Origin: Asticcacaulis machinosus
GTDB taxonomy: Bacteria > Pseudomonadota > Alphaproteobacteria > Caulobacterales > Caulobacteraceae
Assembly: GCF_028550435.1 (NCBI RefSeq)
Contig: NZ_JAQQKV010000001.1
Coordinates: 1,612,001 to 1,676,000 of the forward strand
Direction of reading: 5' to 3'
DNA length: 64,000 nt
The notes beneath the pieces were generated by a model that worked only from the letters and a program-made list of their open reading frames with translations, did no database searches and was not told where the DNA came from. The position numbers and the translations under genes were made by a program. Each line of letters starts with the position of its first letter. The stretch's first letter is position 1. Positions 15,757 to 24,844 of the stretch are shown piece by piece.

Positions 15757-18336
15757 CTAGTTCACCGTTGGTTTCTGAATCACCAGTTCTTCGCCATCAT
15801 AACCGACGCTGATGACATCACCATCGGCCAGTGCGCCGCTGAGGATGGACTTGGCGATATGATCGACCAGTTCCTTCTGGATGACCCGCTTCAGAGGCCT
15901 TGCGCCGTAGGCCGGATCATAACCGCGCTCGGCCAGATGACTTAAGGCCGCGTCATCAATCACCAGACTCATACCGCGTTCGGCAAGCCGCTTTTCAATG
16001 CCTTTGAGCTGGATGCGGACAATGGCCGACATGTTGTCACGACCCAGACGATGGAACAGGATCGTCTCATCAATCCGGTTTAGGAACTCCGGCCGGAAGT
16101 GGCGACGGACATCGTCCATGACCAAAGGCCGAACGGTTTCCATATCCATCCCCTCCGTCATACTGACAAGATATTGCGACCCCAGATTCGAGGTCATGAC
16201 GATCAGAGTATTGCGGAAATCTACCACTCGCCCCTGCCCGTCGGTTAACCTGCCGTCATCCAGAACTTGCAACAGGATATTGAACACGTCCGGGTGGGCT
16301 TTTTCGACCTCATCGAACAGCACGACCTGATAGGGACGACGGCGCACCGCTTCTGTCAGGGCCCCGCCTTCGTCATAACCGACATAGCCCGGCGGCGCGC
16401 CGATCATGCGTGAGACGGAATGTTTTTCCATATATTCGGACATATCCAGCCGCGTGATCGCCGCCTCATCGTCAAAGAGGAACTCCGCCAGCGCCTTATT
16501 TAGCTCGGTCTTACCGACGCCGGTTGGCCCCAGAAACAGGAAGGACCCAATCGGTCGGTTCGGGTCTTTCAGGCCCGCGCGCGCGCGGCGCACAGCGTCA
16601 GACACGGCTTCCAGCGCCTCATCTTGCCCTACCACGCGTTTGCGCAGTTCGTCCTCCATACGCAGCAGCTTATCGCGCTCGCCCTCCAGCATCTTATCGA
16701 CGGGGATGCCGGTCCAGCGCGACACGACCTGCGCGATCTGAGATGAATCCACGACTTCCGGCGTGAGGGGAGCCTCTTGTGACGTGGCTTCAGCCCGTTC
16801 CAGTTGCTTTTCCAGCGCCGGGATTTGCCCGTACAGGATCTCCGACGCCTTTTGCAGATCACCGGCGCGCTGGACATTGGCCAGTTCGATGCGTGCCCGG
16901 TCGAGCGCTTCACGGGCCACGGCAGCAGCCCCGACCTTATCCTTTTCGGCCTTCCACTTTTGCGTCAGGTCAGCCGATTGGGATTCCAGTTCGGACAGGT
17001 CTTCGCTGAGTTTTTCCAGACGGGTTTTCGATCCGGCATCGGTTTCCTTATTCAAGGCCTCGCGCTCGATCTTAAGCTGCACGACGCGACGGTCGATTTC
17101 GTCCAGTTCTTCGGGCTTGGAATCCACCGCCATGCGAACGCGTGAGGCCGCTTCGTCGATCAGATCAATGGCTTTATCCGGCAGGAAGCGATCCGCAATA
17201 TAGCGGTTGGACAGGGTCGCAGCGGATACTATGGCCCCGTCCGAAATACGCACACCGTGGTGGACTTCGTACTTTTCCTTCAGGCCGCGCAGAATCGAGA
17301 TCGTGTCTTCGACGGTCGGTTCCGACACGAACACAGGCTGGAAACGTCGGGCCAGAGCCGCGTCTTTTTCAACATGTTTGCGATACTCATCAAGGGTCGT
17401 CGCCCCCACGCAGTGCAACTCACCGCGCGCCAGAGCGGGCTTCAGCAGGTTCGACGCATCCATCGCCCCATCCGATTTACCGGCACCCACCAGGGTGTGC
17501 ATTTCATCGATAAACAGCACGATCTGACCTTCGGCCTGCGTCACTTCATTCAGCACGGCCTTGAGGCGTTCTTCGAACTCACCGCGGTATTTTGCGCCCG
17601 CAATCAGCGAGCCCATATCGAGCGAAAACAGCTTCTTGTCTTTAAGCGATTCCGGCACATCACCATTGATGATGCGCATGGCCAGCCCTTCGACAATGGC
17701 CGTCTTACCCACCCCCGGTTCACCGATCAGGACGGGGTTGTTCTTAGTGCGCCGCGCCAGAACCTGAATCGTGCGGCGGATTTCTTCGTCACGGCCAATC
17801 ACGGGATCAATCTTGCCGTCAAGGGCGGCCTGGGTCAGATCGCGGGCATATTTATTAAGCGCGTCAAAGCCTTCGTCGGCGGAAGCAGAGTTGGCGGGTT
17901 TGCCTTTGCGAAAGTTCACTTGCGCATCCTGTAACTGTTTGGCCGTAATACCGGCGGCTTTCAAAAGGGCGGCACTGTCATTCAGGGCCGCAATCGCGAT
18001 CAGCAAACGATCCGGCGTGACAAAACTGTCGCCCGCTTTAGCCGCTTCGGATTCGGCGTCGTTAAAGACCTTAGCCGTGTCGTTGTGCATGTAAAGCTGC
18101 GCGCCTGCGCCGGTGACCGACGGCAGTTTGGCAAACGCCTGATCGACCGCGCCGACAAACGCCGTGGCATTGCCGCCGGCCAGTTCAATCAGGTGCTTCG
18201 ACAGGCTGTCCTTATCGTCCAGCATGGCCTTCAGCAGGTGCGTCGGCGTGAAATATTGGTGGCTATTCGCCTGCGCCAACCCTTGCGCGCTGCGGATAAT
18301 GGATTGGGTTTTTTCGGTATATTTTTCGATGTTCAT
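15757..18336 (-). CDS. clpB: ATP-dependent disaggregase ClpB
   Basis: 859 residues, full family length. The N-terminal Clp repeat domain (about 1-145, starting [14 protein letters not shown]) is followed by AAA+ module 1 (Walker A GEPGVGKT near 205, Walker B LFIDEMH), the coiled-coil middle domain typical of ClpB (about 405-525, which ClpA lacks), and AAA+ module 2 (Walker A GPTGVGKT near 605). ClpB is a hexamer that threads aggregated proteins out together with DnaK after heat stress. GAGGGG is 5 bases before the ATG. A possible sigma-32 type promoter overlaps the palindrome at 18406-18425. It converges on the chemoreceptor-like gene. Confidence 0.97.
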   Translation of the reverse strand: MNIEKYTEKTQSIIRSAQGLAQANSHQYFTPTHLLKAMLDDKDSLSKHLIELAGGNATAFVGAVDQAFAKLPSVTGAGAQLYMHNDTAKVFNDAESEAAKAGDSFVTPDRLLIAIAALNDSAALLKAAGITAKQLQDAQVNFRKGKPANSASADEGFDALNKYARDLTQAALDGKIDPVIGRDEEIRRTIQVLARRTKNNPVLIGEPGVGKTAIVEGLAMRIINGDVPESLKDKKLFSLDMGSLIAGAKYRGEFEERLKAVLNEVTQAEGQIVLFIDEMHTLVGAGKSDGAMDASNLLKPALARGELHCVGATTLDEYRKHVEKDAALARRFQPVFVSEPTVEDTISILRGLKEKYEVHHGVRISDGAIVSAATLSNRYIADRFLPDKAIDLIDEAASRVRMAVDSKPEELDEIDRRVVQLKIEREALNKETDAGSKTRLEKLSEDLSELESQSADLTQKWKAEKDKVGAAAVAREALDRARIELANVQRAGDLQKASEILYGQIPALEKQLERAEATSQEAPLTPEVVDSSQIAQVVSRWTGIPVDKMLEGERDKLLRMEDELRKRVVGQDEALEAVSDAVRRARAGLKDPNRPIGSFLFLGPTGVGKTELNKALAEFLFDDEAAITRLDMSEYMEKHSVSRMIGAPPGYVGYDEGGALTEAVRRRPYQVVLFDEVEKAHPDVFNILLQVLDDGRLTDGQGRVVDFRNTLIVMTSNLGSQYLVSMTEGMDMETVRPLVMDDVRRHFRPEFLNRIDETILFHRLGRDNMSAIVRIQLKGIEKRLAERGMSLVIDDAALSHLAERGYDPAYGARPLKRVIQKELVDHIAKSILSGALADGDVISVGYDGEELVIQKPTVN

Positions 18337-18405
18337 GGCATCCCCTCAAAGGCGGAAATTAGCCGAAGTCCCCTTATGGGCAACTCTGGGCATGGCTCTG
18401 ATATG

Positions 18406-18425
18406 GTGTGATATATGGATCACAC
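18406..18425 (-). promoter_or_regulatory. palindrome at possible clpB heat-shock promoter
   Basis: GTGTGAT, 6 bases, ATCACAC is a perfect inverted repeat 70 bases upstream of clpB. Reading towards clpB, CTTGTG then 16 bases then CCATAT resembles an alphaproteobacterial sigma-32 promoter (CTTGAA ... CYTATNT), and the palindrome overlies it. The spacing differs from the CRP consensus by 2 bases. Confidence 0.35.
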
Positions 18426-18570
18426 AAGGGGGTTAGCTCCGCATTTCCCGAACATTTCCCGGCATGGATAGGACGTGAAGACGTCGATGATCTTGACCGC
18501 CCCATTCATCCACAGCCCCATTCCCTGTGGTTACATCCATCAACATAAACTTAAGACTCTCGACATAGGA

Positions 18571-18585
18571 TTAACGAACCGTTTA
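18571..18585 (+). promoter_or_regulatory. CtrA-like motif before pleC-like gene
   Basis: TTAA, 7 bases, TTTA, with a further TTAA at 18552-18555 and TTAAC near 18595. This is one mismatch from the TTAA-N7-TTAA core and lies 41 bases before the ATG. AT-rich promoter sequence can give this by chance. Confidence 0.25.
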
Positions 18586-18625
18586 CCCTGTTTGTTAACC
18601 TCGAATCAATCGGACGGCTTAGTCT

Positions 18626-21223
18626 ATGTCGCAACGCCTCACCCCGTCTTCTGATCAGAGGACAAGCCGGGTGTCGTCAGTCAAAAAGTCTTCATCGCCG
18701 CCGGTTGCGCGCAGCGCGTCCCCTCGCGACCAAACTCCAAAATCGGCCCCCGCAGCCTTTGCACCCGTTTCACCGCGCCTGCCGCTGTGGATGAGGGTCT
18801 CAACGCTTGCGCTTATCCTTGGGGCCATGCTGACTATGGCAGTCTCGACCTTTCAGGTCACCAACTCCCTGTCGGCCGAAAAAGACGCCGATGGGGAAAG
18901 GCTGCTGCTCAATGCCCGTTTAAGCGCTGTCCGCAGCGATGGCCGTATTGATGCCGCCCGCACCGCAATGGACGCCGCCCTCACTCAGGTATCTCACACA
19001 CCGGGTCAACCGCTCGACGCCACAGAGGCCGCGCTTAAGCTGTCGCGCGGCACATTGCTGTCTGTCGCCCTGATCGCACAGGACGGCTCTGTCATCGCCA
19101 TGAGCGGCAATGACGAAGCCGCTCTGATCCGGGACGCCGCCAGCCGCAGCGACAAAAGCCTCGACATTCTGACCGCCACCTCACGGCTTGCGCCCGCACC
19201 GCGCGCCTATGTCGTCATCAGTTCCGGCCCCGGCCGCCCCAAGGTGGTGGGCCGGTTGAGCGACACGCTTGACGCCACCAATGCCGCCCAGACGGTTCAG
19301 GCCCTGATCAGCGCGCGCGGGCAGATCGTGCAGGCCTCCGATCCCCGTCTGATGGGGCAGGATGTTCAAAACGCTCTGGCCATCAGCCCTGAGCAACTGC
19401 GCGCCCGCGCCGATGGCGGCAATCTGATTCAGGGGGCCTTATCCGGCGGCGGGTTTGTTAAGCTGGCGGCCGTGCGTGATGGTGAGACCGGCCTGACCTC
19501 GGTCTACGGCCTGCCGACCGAACCTTTTTACTCGCCGCAGTCAGGCCTGATCAAGGGGGCGACGGTGATCGGCGCGCCGCTGCTGATCGGACTGCTGTTC
19601 GGGGCACTTTTGGTGCTGCAAGACCGGCGCAAGCGGCAGGAAACCCAGGGCTATCAGAGCAATGAAACCCGCTACCGGCTGGCGGTCGATGCCGCGCGCT
19701 GCGGTATCTGGGACTGGGATCTGGATAGTGGCACGGTCTCTATCTCGGATGTCATGGCTCATAAGCTGGGCTGGCCCGGCACGACGGTCGCCAGTTCAAC
19801 CGACATATTGTCGCGTATCGCCGCCGATCAGCGTAATGAGGTCACGCGCGCCCTGCATGACGCCCGCCGCACCGGAAAGCTGGAGGTCGCCTTTCGCGTG
19901 CCTATGGACAGCGGCAACATCCTGTGGCTGGAACTGCGCGGGCAAGAGGTCGGCGAGCGTGACGCCTATGGCTTTACGCGCCTGAGCGGGGTGATGCTGG
20001 ATGTCAGTGAGCAGCGCGTATCGCAGATGCGGGCCCAACGCGCGGAATCACGACTGCTGGATGCCATATCATCGGTGTCGGACGCTTTTGTGCTGTGGGA
20101 CCGGCGCCAACGTCTGGCTATGTGGAACACTACCTTTGCCGAAACTTTTAGTATCGATGCGCGCTTCCTCAAGGTCGGCACGGCCCGCGACCTGATCGAA
20201 CAGGTCATGGACATCGCCATCCGCCGTAAACAATCGGTGGCGGATGGCTCATCGATTGAGGCCGAACTGAATGATGGCCGCTGGGTGCAGATCACCGAAA
20301 ACCGCACCGCCGAAGGTGGCCGGGTGATGACGGCGGTCGATATCACGGTCGTCAAAAACCAGGAAGAAATGAGCCGCCGTTCCGAAGAACAGCTTCAGGG
20401 GCTGGTCGAAAAACTGGAGCAAAGCCGAAAGATCCAGGCCGATCTGGCCAAAAACTATGAGCATGAAAAAATCCGCGCGGAATCGGCCAACCACGCCAAG
20501 TCCGAGTTTCTGGCCAATATGAGCCATGAACTTAGAACCCCGCTCAATGCCATCAACGGCTTTTCCGAGATCATGGCGCAGGAGATGTTCGGCCCGATCG
20601 GCCATCCGCGCTATAAGGAATATGCCGGCGACATCCTCAATTCGGGGCAGCATCTGCTGGCCCTGATTAACGACATTCTGGATATGTCGAAGATCGAAGC
20701 CGGCAAGCTGGATATGAACTTCGAGGCTGTGGCCATTGACGATGTGGTCGAAGACACTCTGCGGCTGGTGCGCCAGCGGGCCGAGAAATCGGGGCTTAAA
20801 CTCAAAGTACACCTGCCGTCATCCCTGCCGGACATTGAGGCCGATTACCGCGCCCTGAAACAGATTTTGCTGAACCTTTTGACCAATGCCATCAAGTTCA
20901 CGCCCCACGGCGGTAGCGTAACAGTCAGCGCGGTGGCAACCGACCACAGCGTGCACCTTAAGGTCACAGACAGCGGCATCGGTATCTCTGCGCGGGATAT
21001 GCAGCGTCTGGCCCGCCCGTTCGAGCAGATCGAAAACCAGATGTCCAAGACCCGCGAAGGCACGGGGCTGGGACTGGCCCTGACCAAATCGCTAATTGAG
21101 ATGCACAATGGCCGCATGGAATTTGACTCTGAGGTCGGCAAGGGCACGGTCGTCAGCGTCATCGTCCCCATCCGCCAGCCGGTTCAGTCGGACGGCGCAC
21201 AGCGCCCGTCATCGGCGGCGTAA
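18626..21223 (+). CDS. pleC: PleC-like sensor histidine kinase/phosphatase
   Basis: 865 residues. A long Ser/Pro-rich cytoplasmic leader (1-50) precedes TM1 (about 54-77), a periplasmic domain, TM2 (about 311-333), then two PAS-like domains (about 345-460 and 480-580), a coiled coil, the HisKA dimer with the phosphorylated His634 in [18 protein letters not shown], and a HATPase with [10 protein letters not shown] (N box), DSGIGIS (G1) and EGTGLGLAL (G2). The H-box region and overall layout fit Caulobacter PleC, which switches between kinase and phosphatase on DivK and PleD to set polar development. DivJ-like kinases are the alternative. No receiver domain is attached. Confidence 0.78.
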   Translation: MSQRLTPSSDQRTSRVSSVKKSSSPPVARSASPRDQTPKSAPAAFAPVSPRLPLWMRVSTLALILGAMLTMAVSTFQVTNSLSAEKDADGERLLLNARLSAVRSDGRIDAARTAMDAALTQVSHTPGQPLDATEAALKLSRGTLLSVALIAQDGSVIAMSGNDEAALIRDAASRSDKSLDILTATSRLAPAPRAYVVISSGPGRPKVVGRLSDTLDATNAAQTVQALISARGQIVQASDPRLMGQDVQNALAISPEQLRARADGGNLIQGALSGGGFVKLAAVRDGETGLTSVYGLPTEPFYSPQSGLIKGATVIGAPLLIGLLFGALLVLQDRRKRQETQGYQSNETRYRLAVDAARCGIWDWDLDSGTVSISDVMAHKLGWPGTTVASSTDILSRIAADQRNEVTRALHDARRTGKLEVAFRVPMDSGNILWLELRGQEVGERDAYGFTRLSGVMLDVSEQRVSQMRAQRAESRLLDAISSVSDAFVLWDRRQRLAMWNTTFAETFSIDARFLKVGTARDLIEQVMDIAIRRKQSVADGSSIEAELNDGRWVQITENRTAEGGRVMTAVDITVVKNQEEMSRRSEEQLQGLVEKLEQSRKIQADLAKNYEHEKIRAESANHAKSEFLANMSHELRTPLNAINGFSEIMAQEMFGPIGHPRYKEYAGDILNSGQHLLALINDILDMSKIEAGKLDMNFEAVAIDDVVEDTLRLVRQRAEKSGLKLKVHLPSSLPDIEADYRALKQILLNLLTNAIKFTPHGGSVTVSAVATDHSVHLKVTDSGIGISARDMQRLARPFEQIENQMSKTREGTGLGLALTKSLIEMHNGRMEFDSEVGKGTVVSVIVPIRQPVQSDGAQRPSSAA

Positions 21224-21550
21224 AGGCGAATTTTGCGTTTCCATTTAAAGACTCTCCCCTGATTTCAGGGGGGGGGGATACCGGCTTTAGCCGGAAGAGG
21301 GTAAAATTAACCGGCTTTAAGCTCCCCGTCATCCGGTCCAAGGGATCATCTGCCACCCTACCCTGAAATCAGAGGAGGTTCTACGAAACGAACCCATACG
21401 CAGTAGCCCTTCTCAATCGCAGAGGGGGCCGCACGAAATCGCTGAAAGCGATGAGATGTGGTGGCGGGGGCATGGGGTATAATCAGTCCCCCTCCGTCAT
21501 TTTCGCTAACGCTCAAATGCCACCTCCCCGTGCAAGCGTAGGGAGGAGAA
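21224..21550. repeat. intergenic region with degenerate palindromic repeats
   Basis: 327 bases between convergent genes with no convincing gene. It is a patchwork of G-runs and C-runs: a CCCCTGATTTCAGGGG hairpin with an extended G run at 21256-21278, GGGATACCGGCTTTAGCCGG nearby, and at 21488-21548 a half copy of family B (matches the reverse complement of the left half of 12976-13119, including CCCCCTCCGTCATTTTCGCT). Short ORFs across it are repeat translations. Confidence 0.7.
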
Positions 21551-22093
21551 TTAAGACTTCCCGGCCTCACCGCTGGCGGACGCGGCGGCCTTGGCCGCCT
21601 CTTCGCGGGCTTTCTTTTCAGCCATCTGAGCCTTAAACAGCAGCTTACGCAGCTTGAACGACGACTTGATAAAACGGTCGGCTACAATGGCACGCTCAGC
21701 AGGCGGCAGGGCAGCCGCCTGATCGACCAGTGTCTGTTCGATACGAATCTTACCCTTGATCTCCAGATCGCGGGCCTGCGCCAGCAATGCCATGATCTTC
21801 GCGGCATCATAAGGCTCGGTCTTGGCGACTTCGGCAGCCTGTTTACGCAGTTCCCACGCTGCCTCCATCTCAGGCTCACTGGCCAAAGCGGCGGCGCGCA
21901 CGGCGGCAATCAGTTTCTGACCATTGGCCGGTGTCATGCCTTCGGTCGCTTCAGTAAGGGCGGTCACCGGCTCAGGCCCCTTGGGCCGAAAGTGCTTATA
22001 GCCCCAATAGGCCCCACCCGCGCTCAACGCAAACACGTTCAACGCCAGCGATATACCCAAAGCCCACTTCAATTTGGAATTACCGGATGCCAC
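21551..22093 (-). CDS. membrane-anchored Spy/CnrX-like periplasmic sensor protein
   Basis: I take GTG 22093 as start, 4 bases after the stop of the preceding gene with GGAG upstream, giving 180 residues. One membrane segment (about 9-32) is followed by a helical periplasmic domain with the Metal_resist/heavy-metal sensor character: an antiparallel helix pair, the LPPAERAIVADRF motif, and a Lys/Ala-rich end. Proteins of this type (CnrX, ZraP, CpxP relatives) sense metals or misfolded proteins and regulate an adjacent sigma or two-component system. It is third in the operon after an ECF sigma factor and a one-TM protein. No Cys or His cluster for metal is visible, so the signal is unknown. Confidence 0.75.
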   Translation of the reverse strand: MASGNSKLKWALGISLALNVFALSAGGAYWGYKHFRPKGPEPVTALTEATEGMTPANGQKLIAAVRAAALASEPEMEAAWELRKQAAEVAKTEPYDAAKIMALLAQARDLEIKGKIRIEQTLVDQAAALPPAERAIVADRFIKSSFKLRKLLFKAQMAEKKAREEAAKAAASASGEAGKS

Positions 22094-22097
22094 GATA

Positions 22098-22535
22098 TCA
22101 GTTCTCCAGATCGACAATGCTGGTCTGCACCAGCACGTCCTGAACGCGCTGATCGACAATGCTGTGCAGGCTTAAACTCATGCCTAAGATAATCCCCGCC
22201 GCACAGGCCGCAGCCAGCGACGCCCCCGTCATCCACACGAACGGCGATTTCAGCGGGGCAGTGCGCGGCGCAAACGGCAAAACCGCGGCCCCTTGCGGCA
22301 TCAGCAGACCCAGCGTTTGCCAGTGCAAGGCCTCAGACGCCTGCGGTGCTTTGAGGAAGCCCAGTAAGCTATCGACCTCCTGCGCTTCACGCATCATCTG
22401 ATTGGCCTTCTGCGGCGACTTGCGGCAGAACTCTAACGCGGCGGCGCGCTCATAGGCCGGCCAGCGGTCGGGATTAGCCCCGTAAGCGCTGACGATAGCC
22501 TTGAAACGTTGTGAACCTATGGTCTTGATCAACAT
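22098..22535 (-). CDS. probable anti-sigma factor, one membrane segment
   Basis: 145 residues. The N-terminal 90 residues are cytoplasmic and helical (DRWPAYERAAALEFC, then MMREAQEVDSLLGFL), a single membrane segment spans about 99-120, and a short periplasmic tail follows. AAGGAG precedes the ATG. No zinc-binding His-x3-Cys-x2-Cys motif is seen, so it is not the ZAS type. Position directly after the ECF sigma gene and before a periplasmic sensor-like protein argues that it holds the sigma factor at the membrane (CnrY-like role). Function is by context only. Confidence 0.7.
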   Translation of the reverse strand: MLIKTIGSQRFKAIVSAYGANPDRWPAYERAAALEFCRKSPQKANQMMREAQEVDSLLGFLKAPQASEALHWQTLGLLMPQGAAVLPFAPRTAPLKSPFVWMTGASLAAACAAGIILGMSLSLHSIVDQRVQDVLVQTSIVDLEN

Positions 22536-22552
22536 GCCTGCACTCCTTGCCT

Positions 22553-23128
22553 TTACGCGCTACGCTTGATGAGACGGGCGGGTGTATCCGCCTGCTCAGG
22601 TGACAGCACCGTTTTCAGGTGCCGTCGGCCACGCGCCAAAAGGCTTTCCAGGGCATCCACACTGATGTTCATCAGCGTGGCCGCCTCAATATTCGATAAT
22701 TCCTGATAGTAACATAAAACGATCGCCAGACGTTGCCGCTCCGGCAGAGTATCCAGCGCCGTCGCCACCTGCTCGGCGGTTTGCTTTTGCTCAAGCTGAA
22801 CGGATGGCCCGGCCTGCCCGTCGTCCATCTCAAGATCATCGGACGGCACGGTATCCTTGCGGCGACGCAGGCGATCATAGCACAGGTTTAGCGCCACCTT
22901 GTGCATCCAGGTATCGAGCCGCGCCTTACCGGGCACCCAGTTGGCGGCCTGTTTCCACACACGGATCAGGGTTTCCTGCGCCACGTCTTCGGCTTCGGTC
23001 GCGTCCCCCAGCATCCGCTTGGCCAGAGACAACATGCGCGGCAGTTTTTTGGACACCAGCAATTGCGTCGCGCCGATATCGCCGCGGCTGATTTTCGCCA
23101 TCAGGTCTTCGTCGGGATCGCCACTCAT
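22553..23128 (-). CDS. ECF-type RNA polymerase sigma factor
   Basis: From ATG 23128 the protein has 191 residues and begins MSGDPDEDLMAKISRGD, where family members usually begin; an in-frame ATG at 23227 (with AGG upstream) would add 33 residues and cannot be excluded. Sigma region 2 covers about 15-90 (DVAQETLIRVWKQAANW is region 2.3/2.4), and region 4 about 120-180 (LPERQRLAIVLCYYQELSNIEAATLMNIS). Region 3 is absent, which defines ECF sigma factors. It drives a small stress regulon when released from its anti-sigma partner, probably the next gene. It is first of three genes in one operon. Confidence 0.9.
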   Translation of the reverse strand: MSGDPDEDLMAKISRGDIGATQLLVSKKLPRMLSLAKRMLGDATEAEDVAQETLIRVWKQAANWVPGKARLDTWMHKVALNLCYDRLRRRKDTVPSDDLEMDDGQAGPSVQLEQKQTAEQVATALDTLPERQRLAIVLCYYQELSNIEAATLMNISVDALESLLARGRRHLKTVLSPEQADTPARLIKRSA

Positions 23129-23450
23129 GCGCGCGTGCTTTTTATCCCCTCTGGAGTCGTTGCAGACTTCGCCCCCATAGCCGTCTGCGACCACCGCCCC
23201 CGCAAGATATCGCACCTCACAGGTCATGTGCAACCTGCCCGCCGAAAGGGTTAAGAGTCAAGTGCCCACGCCGGATTAGCGCCGCCTGTGCGGTCGCCGC
23301 ATCACCCTTTTCGCGTTTTAGACCGTAGCGCACCATGATCCGAGCCAAAATGACCTTACCGAAAAACCATCACTCTGCGCTCTTATCGAGCCAGATTACA
23401 AAAGTTTAACGTCAGGCCGCGCTGTTTCCGTCGCTATCCGATATATTGTC
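23129..23450. other. intergenic region, no feature recognised
   Basis: 322 bases upstream of the sigma factor and downstream of the MFS gene. I searched for ECF-type promoters, palindromes, terminators and RNA genes and saw none that is convincing. It may include a longer N-terminus of the sigma factor (to 23227) and the operon's promoter. Confidence 0.4.
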
Positions 23451-24740
23451 TTACAATGGCCGCTTAACGAACCTGAATACTGGATAGATGGTGATCGCTG
23501 CCACTAAGACACAGCCCGCCACAAACAGCATGGGCGCCTCAACGCTGCCGGTGCGGTCAGCAATCAGAGGCACAATGTTTTGCGCCACGAAGCCGCCCAG
23601 ATTGCCGATGGAATTAATCACCGCCAGCCCCGCCGCCGCTGAAGCCCCGGTAAGAAACCGCGACGGCAGCGACCAGAACACCGGCTGGGCGGAAAAGACA
23701 CCGGCCGCGCCTAAGCATATGAAAGCAAACTTCAAGGCATTTCCCGGCACATAGACGCTGGCCAAAAGACACAGGGCGCCGATAAGCGCCGGGCCCGCGA
23801 TATAGCGCACCGTGGACTGTGATCGCGCCGCCAGTTTAGGTACGATCCACAGAGCCGCCGCCACCAGCACCCACGGAATTATATTGATCAGGCCGTTGAC
23901 GGTATTTGACACGCCAAACCCCTTAACAATCGTCGGGAGCCAGTAGGAGATTCCGTAGGCCCCCAGCGGCAGAGACACATACCATAGGGCCAGCACCAGC
24001 ACGCGCCGGTCAAACAGGGCCTGCAACGGATTATGATGCAAGGTGCGGGCGTCACGCTGATCCTCAGATGTCAGGGTTCGCGTCAGCCAGTCTTTTTCAG
24101 CCTCAGTCAGAAACTTGGCCTTGGCCACTGTGTCGGGCAGGTAGAAAAACGTCACTACGGCGGCCAGCAACGCCGGTATACCGGTCGCGATAAACACCCA
24201 CTGCCAGCCGCGCAGGCCCATCAAGCCGTCCAGATCGAGCAAAACGCCCCCCAGCGGTGCGCCGATCGCATTGGCAATGGCGCTGTAGAACATAAACCCG
24301 CCGACCATACGCGCGCGGTAGCTGGTGGGAAACCATATCGTCAGCAGATAAAGCACGCCCGGAAAGAACCCGGCCTCAAACGCGCCCAGCAGGAACCTCA
24401 GGATATAGAACATGGTGGCATTGGTGGTGAAGGCCAGCGCCACCGTCACAATCCCCCAGCTTATCATGATGCGCGCAAACCAGATGCGCGGGCCGACCTT
24501 TTGCAGGATAAGGTTGCTCGGCACCTCAAACAGGAAGTAGCCGATGAAAAACAGTGAGGCCCCAAGGCCGTAGGCATATTCGCTTAAGCCCAGATCACCG
24601 ACCATCTGAAGCTTGGCGTAACTGACATTTTGCCGGTCTATATAGGCGATGAGATACAAAAGACCCAGAAACGGCAACAGCCGCAGGGTAATCTTTTTAA
24701 CGATCTCAGGGCGATCCTCAACCTGTGGCAAGGCACTCAT
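23451..24740 (-). CDS. MFS transporter, anion:cation symporter family
   Basis: I place the start at 24740 (MSALPQVEDRPEIVKK) because AAGAGG lies 7 bases upstream; the longer frame to 24791 adds an odd leader. 429 residues, 12 predicted membrane segments. The start LLPFLGLLYLIAYIDRQNVSYAKLQM and the segment FEVPSNLILQKVGPRIW are typical of the ACS family, which takes up hexuronates, galactonate, phthalate and similar organic anions with protons. The preceding genes encode uronate-active enzymes (GH105, DUF2264, BNR_4), so uptake of glucuronate or an unsaturated uronate derivative across the inner membrane is likely. A LacI-type site lies 87 bases upstream. Confidence 0.87.
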   Translation of the reverse strand: MSALPQVEDRPEIVKKITLRLLPFLGLLYLIAYIDRQNVSYAKLQMVGDLGLSEYAYGLGASLFFIGYFLFEVPSNLILQKVGPRIWFARIMISWGIVTVALAFTTNATMFYILRFLLGAFEAGFFPGVLYLLTIWFPTSYRARMVGGFMFYSAIANAIGAPLGGVLLDLDGLMGLRGWQWVFIATGIPALLAAVVTFFYLPDTVAKAKFLTEAEKDWLTRTLTSEDQRDARTLHHNPLQALFDRRVLVLALWYVSLPLGAYGISYWLPTIVKGFGVSNTVNGLINIIPWVLVAAALWIVPKLAARSQSTVRYIAGPALIGALCLLASVYVPGNALKFAFICLGAAGVFSAQPVFWSLPSRFLTGASAAAGLAVINSIGNLGGFVAQNIVPLIADRTGSVEAPMLFVAGCVLVAAITIYPVFRFVKRPL

Positions 24741-24826
24741 GGGTGGGCCTCTTTTTATGATTATGATGGCGTCTTTGTCTGACCCACCCATTCATAACCA
24801 TGTTTTTCCGACACGCCAGCGCCGAA

Positions 24827-24840
24827 TGATAGCGCTAACC
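24827..24840. promoter_or_regulatory. LacI-type operator candidate, imperfect
   Basis: TGATAGCGCTAACC shares 11 of its first 12 bases with the perfect palindrome at 6359-6372. It lies in the 104-base gap before the MFS gene, so this gene may have its own promoter within the operon. Confidence 0.4.
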
Positions 24841-24844
24841 TGTT

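Noticed and set aside
18406-18425. CRP/FNR binding site reading of the clpB palindrome
   Set aside because: The TGTGA and TCACA halves are 8 bases apart rather than 6.
1408-21548. CRISPR array or insertion sequence reading of the G/C-run repeats
   Set aside because: Copies are few and scattered, without regular spacers, and no Cas or transposase gene is present.
21358-21570. 70-codon minus-strand ORF after the pleC-like gene
   Set aside because: It is a translation of the degenerate palindromic repeats.
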